Translations under genes and position numbers: made by a program
Assembly (NCBI GenBank): GCA_021773015.1
Contig: JAJFKW010000001.1
Span: forward strand, 992,001-1,056,000
Direction of reading: 5' to 3'
From: Woeseia sp.
GTDB taxonomy: Bacteria > Pseudomonadota > Gammaproteobacteria > Steroidobacterales > Woeseiaceae
DNA length: 64,000 nucleotides
Notes under the pieces: generated by a model
Seen by the model: only the letters and a program-made list of their open reading frames with translations
Databases searched by the model: none
What the model was told of the DNA's origin: nothing
Part shown: piece after piece, positions 26,118-36,082 of the stretch
Layout: every line of letters begins with the position of its first letter
How positions within the stretch are numbered: the first letter of the stretch is position 1

Positions 26118-26876
26118 ATGTTTCCACCACCTATCGCAGAGTTTTTTGCCAGCAACCAAGAGCTGTTGTGGTTGATGACGCTGGTTGTAGATCTCGGCTG
26201 CACCGTATTGTTGTATCGAATATTCGGCAAGGCGGGTCTGCAAGTTGCTATCGCAACATCCATAATCTTGGCGAATCTGCAGGGCCCGAAATTAACCGAA
26301 ATATTCGGCCTACAAACAAGTCTGGGTGTAATCTTTTATTCTAGTATTTTCTTTGCGACCGATGTGCTCAGCGAGAACTATGGCCGTAAGGAAGCAAATA
26401 GAGCGGTACAGATGGGTTTTGCGGTGAGCATCGTCGTGCTGTTGATGATGAGCACCGCATTGTTGTACCAACCATCGACTCGTCCCGAAACTGCGGAGTT
26501 TTCAGCGAATGTTCACTCAGCATTCTCAACGCTGGTCGATTTTACGCCGCGATTTATTTTCGGCTCGCTACTTGCCTACTATATTAGTCAATCGTTCGAT
26601 GTGTGGGCTTTTCATAAAATAAAAGAAATGACAAATGGGCGTTGGTTATGGCTTAGAAATAACCTTTCGACGATGTCGTCGCAACTAGTCGATACAACGA
26701 TTTACGCATTGATCGTTTGGTGGGGTGTTGTCAGTTTGGGTGAGGCGCTGATGCTCGGTGTAGCAAAATACATATTCAAACTCGGTATCGCCGCAATCGA
26801 TACTGTTTTCGTCTACTGGGCACGGGCGAGCTTCAACGCGCGACAGTCCGAAGCAACACTCCAAAGTAACGTATAA
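26118..26876 (+). CDS. Queuosine precursor transporter (YhhQ/VUT family)
   Basis: Integral membrane protein of 252 residues with about six hydrophobic segments. Family hallmarks are VVDLGCTVLLYRIFG, ATSIILANLQGPKLTEIFG and ATDVLSENYGRKEA. YhhQ proteins import queuosine precursors such as preQ0/preQ1 for tRNA modification; this function is carried over from the family. It lies 52 bp after the acyl-CoA dehydrogenase pair and 30 bp before the SAM hydrolase gene. Confidence 0.9.
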   Translation: MFPPPIAEFFASNQELLWLMTLVVDLGCTVLLYRIFGKAGLQVAIATSIILANLQGPKLTEIFGLQTSLGVIFYSSIFFATDVLSENYGRKEANRAVQMGFAVSIVVLLMMSTALLYQPSTRPETAEFSANVHSAFSTLVDFTPRFIFGSLLAYYISQSFDVWAFHKIKEMTNGRWLWLRNNLSTMSSQLVDTTIYALIVWWGVVSLGEALMLGVAKYIFKLGIAAIDTVFVYWARASFNARQSEATLQSNV

Positions 26877-26906
26877 TTTACGAATCTCAATCGCCAGGAA
26901 TTCGCG

Positions 26907-27716
26907 ATGACTACAATTGTCCCGTCTGGAATCGTCACCGTTACCACAGATTTTGGCCACAAGGGACCATTCGCAGCGGTCATGAAAGGCGTCATACTCA
27001 GCCGCTTTCGCGGGGCGGAAATAATCGATCTAGCGCACGATATTCCCGCGCACTGGCCAGCCGAAGCCGGTTTTTGGATTCATCACGCCTACACATATTT
27101 TCCGGACGGCACAGTCCACATCGCAATCGTCGACCCCGGCGTTGGCACGGAACGCGAGATAATTCTGGTCGAATACGATAAGCATATTTTTATTGCACCC
27201 GACAATGGATTATTGGACTCAATTATCAACCTAAGCGACTCTCCGCAAGTCAATAGACTAGATCTCAACAAATTGGCGTCGATAGGAATTACCAATCCAA
27301 GCGCGACATTTCACGGACGGGATATTTTTGCGCCGGTCGCCGCAGAGCTTGCCGCAGGCCGAATTGTACCTTCTGCGGTCGGCAGTCGAACAACACAATG
27401 GACCCCGGGATTACTGTCCGAACCTGATCATGGCGAGCAGAGCATAAGTGGCGTGGTCGTTACCGTCGACGCGTTTGGTAACCTGATTACCAATATCGGC
27501 GGCGATATGCTCGAACGATTTGCACTCGTCCGCGTAAGAGTTGCCGGACATGAGCTTGAGTTGAAGACGACTTATGGCCGCGCGCTGCCTGGTGAATACC
27601 TTGCGCTAATTAACTCGTTTAACGTCGTGGAAATTGCCCGGGCCGAAGGCAGTGCAGCGGACGGGCTGGGCACCGAGCGTGGCGCCCCCGTGCAAGTGTT
27701 TGAATATGATGGTTAG
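26907..27716 (+). CDS. SAM hydroxide adenosyltransferase (DUF62 family SAM hydrolase)
   Basis: Member of the family related to fluorinase and chlorinase, whose common members hydrolyse S-adenosylmethionine to adenosine and methionine. The 269-residue protein has TVTTDFGHKGPFAAVMKGV with the catalytic Asp, IIDLAHDIPAH, VDPGVGTERE and IAPDNGLL, and the C-terminal DAFGNLITNI. Nothing suggests a halogenase: no biosynthetic neighbours are present. Its stop shares TTAG with the stop of convergent glnS. Confidence 0.92.
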   Translation: MTTIVPSGIVTVTTDFGHKGPFAAVMKGVILSRFRGAEIIDLAHDIPAHWPAEAGFWIHHAYTYFPDGTVHIAIVDPGVGTEREIILVEYDKHIFIAPDNGLLDSIINLSDSPQVNRLDLNKLASIGITNPSATFHGRDIFAPVAAELAAGRIVPSAVGSRTTQWTPGLLSEPDHGEQSISGVVVTVDAFGNLITNIGGDMLERFALVRVRVAGHELELKTTYGRALPGEYLALINSFNVVEIARAEGSAADGLGTERGAPVQVFEYDG

Positions 27717-29395
27717 TCCGCTGACAATGCCGCTTTTTCGAGCTTTGCCCAGCTATCTCGCAGAGTAACAATTCGGTTAAAAACGAGGCGCTCATCCGAG
27801 TGATCTACCGCGTCAGCGCAAAAGTAGCCGAGGCGCTCGAATTGCCAACGTTGTTCGGGTACCGAATCGGCCAACGAAGCTTCTAGGCGCGCATTGACAG
27901 TTTCCAGCGATTGCGGATTGATTATGTCGTGAATATCTTCCGCCGCCGCCGGTTTCGCGTCTAGAAACATTCGGTCATACAGGCGTACTTCCGCCGAAAC
28001 AGCGTGGGCTGCTGACACCCAATGAATAGTCCCCTTCACTTTTTTGTCGCTAGTCCCCGTACCACTACGGGTATCCGGGTCATAGCTGCAACGCAATTCA
28101 ATAACATTTCCTTGCTGATCTTTTACGACTTCATCACAACGAATGATGTAGCCGAACCGTAACCGCACTTCACCACCAGGTTTTAGCCTGAAAAACTTGC
28201 GCGGCGCCTCTTCCATAAAATCGTCTTGTTCAATGTACAGGTCCCTGGAAAAAGCAATTTCACGTCCACCCAATTCCGGCCGGTTAGGATGATTGACAGC
28301 TATCATTCGTTCGACTTTATCTTCTGGATAATTTGTCAGCACGACTTTTAGCGGCCGCATCACCGCCATGCGACGCGGCGCTTCGTGACCGAGTATTTCG
28401 CGAATACTGTTTTCAAGCAGCGCCATTTCGATGGTGTTTTCTTTCTTGGTTACCCCGACTCGGCGGCAAAAGTCGCGAATCGCCGCCGCTGGATAACCGC
28501 GTCTTCGCATGCCCGCCAACGTTGCAAGACGCGGATCGTCCCAGCCACTGACGATGTCTTCTTCGACGAGTTGATTCAACTGCCGTTTGCTAGTCATCGC
28601 ATATGCGAGATTCAGCCGAGAGAATTCGTATTGCTTTGGCTCATGCTTGCTGGGAACACGTTCAAGAAACCACTCGTAAAGCGGTCGGTGATCTTCGAAC
28701 TCCAGCGTACACAGTGAGTGAGTGACTCCCTCGAATGCATCCGAAAGCCCATGGGTGAAATCATACATCGGGTAAATACACCATTGATCACCAGTGCGCT
28801 GGTGTGGTACATGGCGTATTCGATAAATCGTTGGATCGCGTAAGTTCATGTTTGGAGACGCCATTTCGATACGCGCTCGTAATACATGCTCGCCATCGGC
28901 AAACTCTCCAGCGCGCATACGGCGAAATAGATCCAGGCTTTCCTCGGCAGAACGACTTCGGTATGGGCTGTCTTTACCTACGGTCGTAAGCGTTCCGCGA
29001 TATTCTCTGATCTCTTCGGCGCTCAGACTATCGACATAGGCATTGCCACTTTCGATCAATGCTTCCGCCGCTGCGTATAGCTGCTCGAAATAATCCGAAG
29101 CGTGAGTCAGGCGATCGCCCCAGTCGTAGCCCAACCATTTCACGTCGCGCTTGATCGCTTCGACATATTCTTCGCTTTCCCGGGCAGGGTTTGTATCATC
29201 GAAGCGCAGAAAAGTGCTGCCACCGTTTTCGGTCGCAACACCGAAGTTGATACAAATCGATTTCGCGTGGCCAATGTGCAGGTAGCCATTTGGCTCGGGC
29301 GGAAACCGCGTCACCACTTCACCGCCATTGCGCTTACTGGCAACGTCATCGGCGACGATTTGACGGATAAAATCAGTAGCTTGGTTGTCGTTCAT
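27713..29395 (-). CDS. glnS: Glutaminyl-tRNA synthetase
   Basis: Class I aminoacyl-tRNA synthetase charging tRNA-Gln. The HIGH motif appears as HIGHAKSI near residue 41, and the KMSKS counterpart as MTSKRQL. The 560 residues match bacterial GlnS, including the C-terminal anticodon-binding beta barrels. Presence of GlnS fits a gammaproteobacterium. The zur-like gene lies 70 bp upstream on the same strand. Confidence 0.97.
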   Translation of the reverse strand: MNDNQATDFIRQIVADDVASKRNGGEVVTRFPPEPNGYLHIGHAKSICINFGVATENGGSTFLRFDDTNPARESEEYVEAIKRDVKWLGYDWGDRLTHASDYFEQLYAAAEALIESGNAYVDSLSAEEIREYRGTLTTVGKDSPYRSRSAEESLDLFRRMRAGEFADGEHVLRARIEMASPNMNLRDPTIYRIRHVPHQRTGDQWCIYPMYDFTHGLSDAFEGVTHSLCTLEFEDHRPLYEWFLERVPSKHEPKQYEFSRLNLAYAMTSKRQLNQLVEEDIVSGWDDPRLATLAGMRRRGYPAAAIRDFCRRVGVTKKENTIEMALLENSIREILGHEAPRRMAVMRPLKVVLTNYPEDKVERMIAVNHPNRPELGGREIAFSRDLYIEQDDFMEEAPRKFFRLKPGGEVRLRFGYIIRCDEVVKDQQGNVIELRCSYDPDTRSGTGTSDKKVKGTIHWVSAAHAVSAEVRLYDRMFLDAKPAAAEDIHDIINPQSLETVNARLEASLADSVPEQRWQFERLGYFCADAVDHSDERLVFNRIVTLRDSWAKLEKAALSAD

Positions 29396-29465
29396 AAAGA
29401 TGGTGCCGGCCTGAAATGGTGGGCAATTGTACGCCGAGATTGCGCCGCGACGAAAGTCGTTGAAT

Positions 29466-29963
29466 CTAGTTCAGCGGCGATGCGCTGTGACAGTCAGGGC
29501 ACTGCCCTTGAATCTCAAGCGTCTGCCGTATCGCTGAAAATCCGAGCGCTGCCGCTTTGCTGTCGACCACGTCCGATATATCACTGTCCTCAAGTTCAAC
29601 CACCGAACGGCAATCTCGGCAAATTAGAAATTGACCCACATGCGATGAATGAGGATCGGGACAGCCGATAAATGCATTCAGTGAGTCTAGGCGATGCACC
29701 AAATCCGCCTCAATTAGAAAGCCCAACGCCCGATAAACCGTGGGCGGCGCCACCCGCTGGCCATCCGCGCTTAGCAATTCCAACAACTCGTAGGCACCCA
29801 CCGGCTTGTGGCTATTCCATACTAGCTGCAAGACTCTACGCCTGATCTTGGTCAGCCGCAGGCCGCGCTGCCTACAGATATTTTCAGCCATAGCCAGTGC
29901 TTTCTGAATACAGCTGGCGTGGTCATGGGAGGAATTGGGCAGTGATTTTGAGATCGCGTTCAT
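29466..29963 (-). CDS. zur: Fur-family regulator, Zur-like
   Basis: Metal-responsive repressor of 165 residues with a winged helix followed by a metal-binding dimerisation domain. RQRGLRLTKIRRRVLQLVW and PPTVYRALGFLIEADLVHRL form the DNA-binding region. Cysteine pairs for a structural zinc are ICRDC and CPDC, and CPDPHSSH supplies regulatory-site histidines. This pattern fits Zur better than Fur, although no zinc transporter genes are nearby to confirm it. It may be co-transcribed with glnS. Confidence 0.87.
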   Translation of the reverse strand: MNAISKSLPNSSHDHASCIQKALAMAENICRQRGLRLTKIRRRVLQLVWNSHKPVGAYELLELLSADGQRVAPPTVYRALGFLIEADLVHRLDSLNAFIGCPDPHSSHVGQFLICRDCRSVVELEDSDISDVVDSKAAALGFSAIRQTLEIQGQCPDCHSASPLN

Positions 29964-30108
29964 TGATTTTGTCTGGTCGCTTCACAGATGCCATTGCATT
30001 GTACACCATTCACTGCACATCACCGCGTAGCAGTCGGCGGCGATTCGGGTACAATAGCGCGCCAGCCCTTGGCTGACTAACCGTAACCACACCAAGTTCT
30101 TAACAGAC

Positions 30109-32031
30109 ATGCCAAATATCCAATTACCAGACGGCTCCGTCCGCCAATTTCCAGATCCCGTAACCGGCAGCGAAATCGCCACCGATATTTCGAAAAGCCT
30201 CGCGCGAGATGCGGTTGCTTTGAGAGTCAACGGAGATCTGTGGGACCTGACGCGCAAGATCGATAACGATGCTGCGATAGAGATCGTCACTAGAGAGAGC
30301 GAGGATGGACTAGAACTGTTGCGTCATGACGCAGCCCACGTTCTGGCGGAAGCTGTGAAAGAACTTTGGCCGGATACGCAGGTAACGATCGGACCCGCAA
30401 TTGAAAACGGATTTTACTACGATTTTGCAAGAGAAGAGCCGTTTACGACCGACGATCTTGAACGTATCGAGTCTCGCATGAAGGAGATTGTTGATCGCGA
30501 TGAAACGATCACACGAGAGTTGTGGAAGCGTGACGATGCTGTAGCGTTCTTCCGCGACCTTGGCGAAGAATACAAAGCGCAAATAATTGAGGATATTCCA
30601 GCGGACGAGCCTCTGACGTTGTATCGCCAAGGCGCATTCGTTGATTTGTGTCGCGGCCCTCACCTGCCGACGACCGGCAAACTCGGCAAGGCGTTTCGTT
30701 TAACTCGTGTCTCTGGCGCGTACTGGCGCGGCGATGCTAATAACGCGATGTTGCAACGAATTTATGGCACCGCTTGGGCTAATGACAAGCAGCTTAGAAA
30801 GTATCTGCATCAGTTAGAGGAAGCAGAAAAGCGAGATCATCGCAGACTTGGTCGCATCATGGATCTGTTTCACTTTCAGGAGGAAGCGCCCGGTGCAATC
30901 TTCTGGCACCCGCGTGGCTGGTCGCTGTTTCAAAAATTAATTGACTATATGCGCGAACGGCAGACTGCGGCAGGTTACATGGAAGTCAACACGCCTGAGA
31001 TAATGGATCGCAGTCTATGGGAGGCGTCGGGTCATTGGGAGTCCTTCGGCGAGCACATGTATACGACGCAAACCGAAGACGGCAGAAACTATGCAATCAG
31101 ACCAATGAACTGCCCTGGCCACGTACAAGTGTTTAAACAAGGTATTACAAGCTACCGAGACTTGCCTTACCGGCTATGCGAATTTGGCAAGGTTCATCGT
31201 TATGAACCTTCCGGTGCACTACACGGTATGCTACGTGTACGCGCGTTTACACAAGACGACGCGCATATATTTTGTACTGTGGAACAAATCACCGAAGAAA
31301 CGATTGCCGTTTGTGATCTGATATTGGGAATTTATCGTGATTTTGGATTTGCAGACGTTAAGATTAAATTTGCGGACCGCCCAAATATTCGGGTTGGCGA
31401 GGACGACGTATGGGACAAAGCTGAGGCCGCACTCACACAAGCTTTAGAATCTTCCGGTTTGGAATACACACATAACCCGGGAGAAGGCGCATTTTATGGA
31501 CCCAAACTCGAATTCGTTTTGCGTGACGCGATCGGCAGAGATTGGCAGTGTGGCACCCATCAGGTTGATCTGAATTTACCGGGCCGCCTCGCGGCAACTT
31601 ATATCGGTGAAGACGGCCAAAAGCACACGCCGGTCCTGTTGCATCGGGCAATATTTGGATCGTTGGAGAGATTCACTGGAATTTTGATTGAACACCATGC
31701 CGGCAATTTGCCATTGTGGCTTGCACCACTGCAAGCGAAGGTCGTGACGATCACATCCGACGCCGACGACTACGCGATGCAAGTAGTCGACGAATTGCGG
31801 GCGGCTGGGATTTCAGCTGAAGCTGACCTGCGTAATGAAAAGATTTCTTACAAGGTTCGTGAGCATAGCGTTGCAAAAGTTCCAGTAATTTTGGCTGTCG
31901 GCCAACGCGAAATTGAAGACCGCAACGTGGCCGTGAGACGACTCGGCTCAAAGCACCAGAAAGTGTTGCCACTGGACGCGGCAATCCAATCGCTACGCGA
32001 CGAAATTGACCAGCGAGTCTCTTCGGACTGA
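30109..32031 (+). CDS. thrS: Threonyl-tRNA synthetase
   Basis: Class II aminoacyl-tRNA synthetase of 640 residues. Domains in order: N-terminal TGS domain (about 1-62), the editing SAD domain with [16 protein letters not shown] and the zinc-type CRGPHLP, the catalytic core with [12 protein letters not shown], motif 2 ([15 protein letters not shown]) and motif 3 ([14 protein letters not shown]), and a C-terminal anticodon-binding domain. It is not followed by infC-rpmI-rplT, the arrangement common in Gammaproteobacteria. Instead a 289-bp gap leads to a TonB-domain protein. Confidence 0.97.
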   Translation: MPNIQLPDGSVRQFPDPVTGSEIATDISKSLARDAVALRVNGDLWDLTRKIDNDAAIEIVTRESEDGLELLRHDAAHVLAEAVKELWPDTQVTIGPAIENGFYYDFAREEPFTTDDLERIESRMKEIVDRDETITRELWKRDDAVAFFRDLGEEYKAQIIEDIPADEPLTLYRQGAFVDLCRGPHLPTTGKLGKAFRLTRVSGAYWRGDANNAMLQRIYGTAWANDKQLRKYLHQLEEAEKRDHRRLGRIMDLFHFQEEAPGAIFWHPRGWSLFQKLIDYMRERQTAAGYMEVNTPEIMDRSLWEASGHWESFGEHMYTTQTEDGRNYAIRPMNCPGHVQVFKQGITSYRDLPYRLCEFGKVHRYEPSGALHGMLRVRAFTQDDAHIFCTVEQITEETIAVCDLILGIYRDFGFADVKIKFADRPNIRVGEDDVWDKAEAALTQALESSGLEYTHNPGEGAFYGPKLEFVLRDAIGRDWQCGTHQVDLNLPGRLAATYIGEDGQKHTPVLLHRAIFGSLERFTGILIEHHAGNLPLWLAPLQAKVVTITSDADDYAMQVVDELRAAGISAEADLRNEKISYKVREHSVAKVPVILAVGQREIEDRNVAVRRLGSKHQKVLPLDAAIQSLRDEIDQRVSSD

Positions 32032-32320
32032 GCAGTAGATAGTCATGCAACCGTTCGCACGGCGATTTTCTAGATTGCTGCTGCATTGCTCGAATCTTAA
32101 ATTTTTGCGCGCGTAAATCTGTCGGTGCTATTGTCATGTTGAGGCGGCCGCGCGCGAGCCTGCACAAACGTGACCGTACAGGCATTTCAACTGTGCACCC
32201 CGTCACAAATTCCGAATCTTGTCGTGGTTGAGAGGCATATCGACACGGGTGGCAGCATATACTTGACTACGGCGATGCTCAGCGTAGGAAATTAAACATA
32301 AGCCGCACAAGGAGGATGAA

Positions 32321-35239
32321 GTGGCGTTGGACCAGTACAAGACACAAATACTGTTATTACACAGTCAGCAAAGTACCTTGGATAATTTGAGCACTGGATT
32401 CAACGATCAGTATTCGGTTCACTTGGCTACCAGCGGAACTGAAGCGCTGAACATCTTTAGCGAAACGCCGGTGCACGTTATCGTCTCGGCACAAGACTTG
32501 CCAGGAATGAGCGGCTTGGACGCGCTTCGAGAAGCGAAAAAGCGTTCGCCGGATACGATCGGCATTTTGCTCGCCGGGACCGCACAAGATGATGGTCTCG
32601 AGGCATTGGTTGGCGAGCAAGAAGTTTTTCAAATAGTACGTGGTGAAATTGCGCCCGACGCGCTACGTTCCCTTATAGATTCCGCGACCAAAAGCGCACG
32701 AATGTTGGCGCTCGCGAAATCCGCGAACGACACCTCCGCAGACCCAGATCAATTGACTGGCGAACACATCGTGATGGAGACGTCCGAAAACGGCGCATCC
32801 ATCGTCAGCGACGGTACTGGTCGCATGCCCGCTCTGAGACCGGAGAAAATTTCGGTCATTCCGGACGCTGGTGGCCAAAGCGTTGATGTTTTGGTGTTGA
32901 CCAAAGACGAAGAATTCCTGGTTACGATTCGAGAGTCGTCGCGAGGACTTCACAACGTTTATCACGCTGTTACGCCAACCCAAGCAAACGAAATTGTTCG
33001 AAAAAACAAGATCGGCGTTTTGGTTACGGACGCTGCAATGGTCGGCTCGAACATCGAAGTTCTAAATCAAAAGCTACGGGAATCGTCGCCGCGTCTGGTT
33101 GCTGTAGTCGCGGGTCGTCGAGATGACGGCGAGCTCCTAATGGATCTAATCAATCGCGGTCAGGTATATCGATTCCTATTGAAGCCGGTATCGCCAGGAC
33201 GCGCGCGCCTCGCGATTGAAGCCTCAGTTAAGCATCACTTGGAAGCTGCTGACAAAGCATTCAAACCTAGAAATGACGAAGGCAGCACGAGCAATAACCC
33301 GCCTGCGAAATCGCCACCGCAGAGTAAACCCGTCGCTAAAGCCGCACCGGAGCCGAGTCCCGCGAGAAAACCGGATCGGCCAGCCGCTCCACCGCCGGTG
33401 ACAGAGAGTCCGGTCGTCGAGCAACCCGCAATGACGGCCTCTCGTGACGACTCGTTAGTTAGCGAAGGCTTAGAGGAAGCGTTTAGCGAGGGCGGCGGCT
33501 TCGCAGAAACTGTAACCGGTCTCGCTGCAAACGTCGGCAAGAAATTTAGCAGGTCAGCAAAGCCGGAAAACTCAGCGGAGACAGAAGCCGCAACTCTTTC
33601 AGAGTCATCTTCGGATGGTGGCGCATTTGCTAGCCCCAAAATTATCGGCATAGCAGCGGGCGTTTTGCTTTCGCTCGGTGCCGCAGGTTGGTATTTTTAC
33701 TCGGGCGACAGCGAGACAACGGCAGAGACCGTGCAGGATCAACAAAACTTGCCGACGGTGGTCGAATCCGACGTCCTGTTGCCTCCGAGCAACTCTCCAA
33801 TTGTAGACCCTGCACCATCGTCAACAGATGTTTTGGAAGCTGCCAGAGCCAGGAGCGATGGAGGTCAACTGGTCGCTCCGGAAGGTGACAACGCAGTCGA
33901 GCTGTACTTGAGCGCGCTAGCATCGTCACCGAACGATCTTGAAATTCAAAGCGAACTGAATGATGTGGTCGAACGCGTTGTTGGAATTGCGGAAACCGCA
34001 ATCTTGGAGCAAAGACTCGACGATGCAGCAACGGCATTGCACATGATTGAATTGGCCAGCCCAGAAAACCCCAGACTATCGTTTCTCAGCGCCCAGTTAA
34101 CGCAGATCCAACTGCGAACTACCATCGATGATGCCCGTGCAGCCATACGTGAAAATCGATTCGAAGATGCCGGCGCGTTAATTTTGCAGGCGGACGGCCT
34201 TGCCGGGGCGGGATCCAGCGAAGTCGATTTGCTCGCTCAGGAACTTGCGGCTGCCCGCAGCGAACAACAAGTTGGTCAAGTACTCGAACTTGCAACGGCA
34301 CGTGTGGAACAGAATCGACTAATAACGCCGGCAAATGATAACGCTCGATACTATTATGAATTAGCGCTAAGCAATGACCCCGAAAATACACAAGCGCGGC
34401 AGGGCCTAAGCGTAGTAGCCGGAAAATTGGTACTGCAAGCCCGTACGGCGATTGACAACGGGCAGTTGAACGATGCTGAAATCTTATTGAGTAGCGCAAG
34501 AGCGCTGGACAGCGGAAGCGATGAAATCGCCGCCGCCAGCACTGTGCTCGCAGATGCGCGGGCGAAAATTGTAGCGGACCAACGTCGCCGTGAAGCGCAG
34601 CGACTACAAAGAATTGAACAGGAGCGCCTGGCAGCTGAAGCTGAAGCAGAGGCTCAAAGATTGCAACAGCAGGCTGCCGCGGCCGATTCGACAACCAGTC
34701 AGACAGACGAAGTCACAGCAAAATTCGGGCCAGCCACTGGCGGGTCGTCGTCCGCAATTGATCGCAGTGCAGACAACACATCACCGCCGCCTAACGAAAG
34801 TCGCTCCAACGTCAGCGCAGTCAATACGAACGCGTTGCCAGAAGACGGACCTGTCCAGCTCAGTGCAAATAATGCCAGCGGCGGCGCCGAACAAGCACCA
34901 CTTGCTACGGATAATTCACAGAGCTTGGCTGTGCAGGTTGCGGCGCCGAGGCAACCGGAGGTTGTTGCTGTAAGCACCTTGACGCGTATCAATTATGTGT
35001 CGCCAAAATATCCGCGCTCGGCGCAACGTCGCAATGTGACCGGCAGTGTAGATGTTATGTTCACGGTTAGCCGAAACGGCACGGTCACCGACATTGAGGT
35101 ACTGGACTCGGCGCCAGGCACGGTTTTCGATCAAGCGGCAATGGATGCCGTCGCGAAATGGCGTTTTGAGCCGTCGCTCGACAACGGCCAGGCAGTGGAG
35201 AAACGCACCGCAGTGCGACTCTCGTTTGACCTGCAGTAA
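32321..35239 (+). CDS. Receiver-like domains, membrane segment, helical repeats and TonB C-terminal domain in one protein
   Basis: A 972-residue protein starting at GTG 32321, with AAGGAGG at 32309-32315. Residues 1-127 look like a CheY-type receiver, but the phosphoacceptor position is Ala57 (VIVSAQDLPGMSG) and the lysine region is eroded. Residues about 187-312 are a second receiver with Asp237 (VTDAAMVG) and Lys288-Pro (FLLKPV) kept. A Pro/Ala-rich linker leads to one membrane helix (about 441-462, IIGIAAGVLLSLGAAGWYFYS). The part after it, presumably periplasmic, holds TPR-like helical repeats (about 515-755), a charged coiled coil (756-790), a low-complexity stretch and a TonB C-terminal domain (about 884-972, with YVSPKYPRSAQ and VAKWRFEPSLDNGQ). 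No ExbB, ExbD or sensor kinase gene is nearby. Function is unknown. Confidence 0.85.
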   Translation: MALDQYKTQILLLHSQQSTLDNLSTGFNDQYSVHLATSGTEALNIFSETPVHVIVSAQDLPGMSGLDALREAKKRSPDTIGILLAGTAQDDGLEALVGEQEVFQIVRGEIAPDALRSLIDSATKSARMLALAKSANDTSADPDQLTGEHIVMETSENGASIVSDGTGRMPALRPEKISVIPDAGGQSVDVLVLTKDEEFLVTIRESSRGLHNVYHAVTPTQANEIVRKNKIGVLVTDAAMVGSNIEVLNQKLRESSPRLVAVVAGRRDDGELLMDLINRGQVYRFLLKPVSPGRARLAIEASVKHHLEAADKAFKPRNDEGSTSNNPPAKSPPQSKPVAKAAPEPSPARKPDRPAAPPPVTESPVVEQPAMTASRDDSLVSEGLEEAFSEGGGFAETVTGLAANVGKKFSRSAKPENSAETEAATLSESSSDGGAFASPKIIGIAAGVLLSLGAAGWYFYSGDSETTAETVQDQQNLPTVVESDVLLPPSNSPIVDPAPSSTDVLEAARARSDGGQLVAPEGDNAVELYLSALASSPNDLEIQSELNDVVERVVGIAETAILEQRLDDAATALHMIELASPENPRLSFLSAQLTQIQLRTTIDDARAAIRENRFEDAGALILQADGLAGAGSSEVDLLAQELAAARSEQQVGQVLELATARVEQNRLITPANDNARYYYELALSNDPENTQARQGLSVVAGKLVLQARTAIDNGQLNDAEILLSSARALDSGSDEIAAASTVLADARAKIVADQRRREAQRLQRIEQERLAAEAEAEAQRLQQQAAAADSTTSQTDEVTAKFGPATGGSSSAIDRSADNTSPPPNESRSNVSAVNTNALPEDGPVQLSANNASGGAEQAPLATDNSQSLAVQVAAPRQPEVVAVSTLTRINYVSPKYPRSAQRRNVTGSVDVMFTVSRNGTVTDIEVLDSAPGTVFDQAAMDAVAKWRFEPSLDNGQAVEKRTAVRLSFDLQ

Positions 35240-35355
35240 CCATCGTTCAAAAAATTTGTCGACTGGTCTATATTTTCGCAAAAAGAACCAGATTGGACCA
35301 AATGCCACGTAGCCGTTAGTCTTAGACTCAGTCTTAACGATACGGGGACCGAATA

Positions 35356-36045
35356 TTGGGCGACGATGCCAACGAGCAGGCGAATAGACCGGCGCGCAAA
35401 CAACAAAAGCGCAGTCTCCGCACCCAGGAAAAGCTGTTAGACGCTGCACTTTTAGCGTTTTCCGAGAGTGGCTTCAAGGGCACGTCCACGCGCGATATAG
35501 CGGAGCGTGCCGGCGTTCACCACCCGCTAATAACTTATCATTTCCGCAACAAAGAGGAGCTGTGGCGCGCAGCAGTAGACCGGGTATTTCGTCGATTTAA
35601 TGCAGTCCTTGGCCAAGCCTATTCTGCCGGGGAAAACGAAACGCCGCGTTCACGAACAGCATCCGTTATTCGCGCATACGTCCGAAGTGCAGCCGCGCAG
35701 CCGGAATTACATAAAGTCATCATTCAAGAATCGAGTTATCCGAGCGCACGCCTGGAATGGATGACCGAAACACACTTGAAACCACTTTTTGAGGCGTCCG
35801 TCAAAGACCTAAGCCACCTTCAGCAACAAGGAATCGCACCGAATGGCGATCCGGCCATGCTGTTCAATATGATTCGAGTGACCGCAGGCGGACTTTTTGC
35901 GTTAAGCAATGAAATTCGCGGCACCAGCAATCTCGACATGACAGATGATGCAAGCATCGACGCGCTAGCCGAGATGATTGTCAAAATATTTTTGCCTGAC
36001 AATCAACCCGAGCAAATTTCAAATTTGCAGACGAAGATCGCGTAG
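35356..36045 (+). CDS. TetR/AcrR-family transcriptional regulator
   Basis: A 229-residue regulator with an N-terminal helix-turn-helix: EKLLDAALLAFSESGFKGTSTRDIAERAGVHHPLITYHFRNKEELW is split across residues about 25-75 and is standard for the family. The C-terminal ligand domain is of the type seen in YbiH/CecR-like regulators. The frame begins with TTG at 35356; no in-frame ATG precedes the HTH. It lies 116 bp after the TonB-domain gene and converges on the MTHFR-family gene with a 37-bp gap. Target unknown. Confidence 0.87.
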   Translation: MGDDANEQANRPARKQQKRSLRTQEKLLDAALLAFSESGFKGTSTRDIAERAGVHHPLITYHFRNKEELWRAAVDRVFRRFNAVLGQAYSAGENETPRSRTASVIRAYVRSAAAQPELHKVIIQESSYPSARLEWMTETHLKPLFEASVKDLSHLQQQGIAPNGDPAMLFNMIRVTAGGLFALSNEIRGTSNLDMTDDASIDALAEMIVKIFLPDNQPEQISNLQTKIA

Positions 36046-36082
36046 GACCACCGATACGACGGATCGAGGCCCATATCGCTCG

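Noticed and set aside
26907-27716. Halogenase (fluorinase/chlorinase) activity
   Set aside because: The family is mostly SAM hydrolases and no halometabolite genes are present.
29102-29671. 189-codon plus-strand ORF across the glnS start and the zur end
   Set aside because: It lies antisense to two well-supported genes and has no recognisable features.
34119-34694. Long antisense ORFs opposite the TonB-domain gene (for example 191 codons)
   Set aside because: They mirror the codon structure of the sense gene, have no domain or ribosome-binding site, and are unlike any family I recognise.
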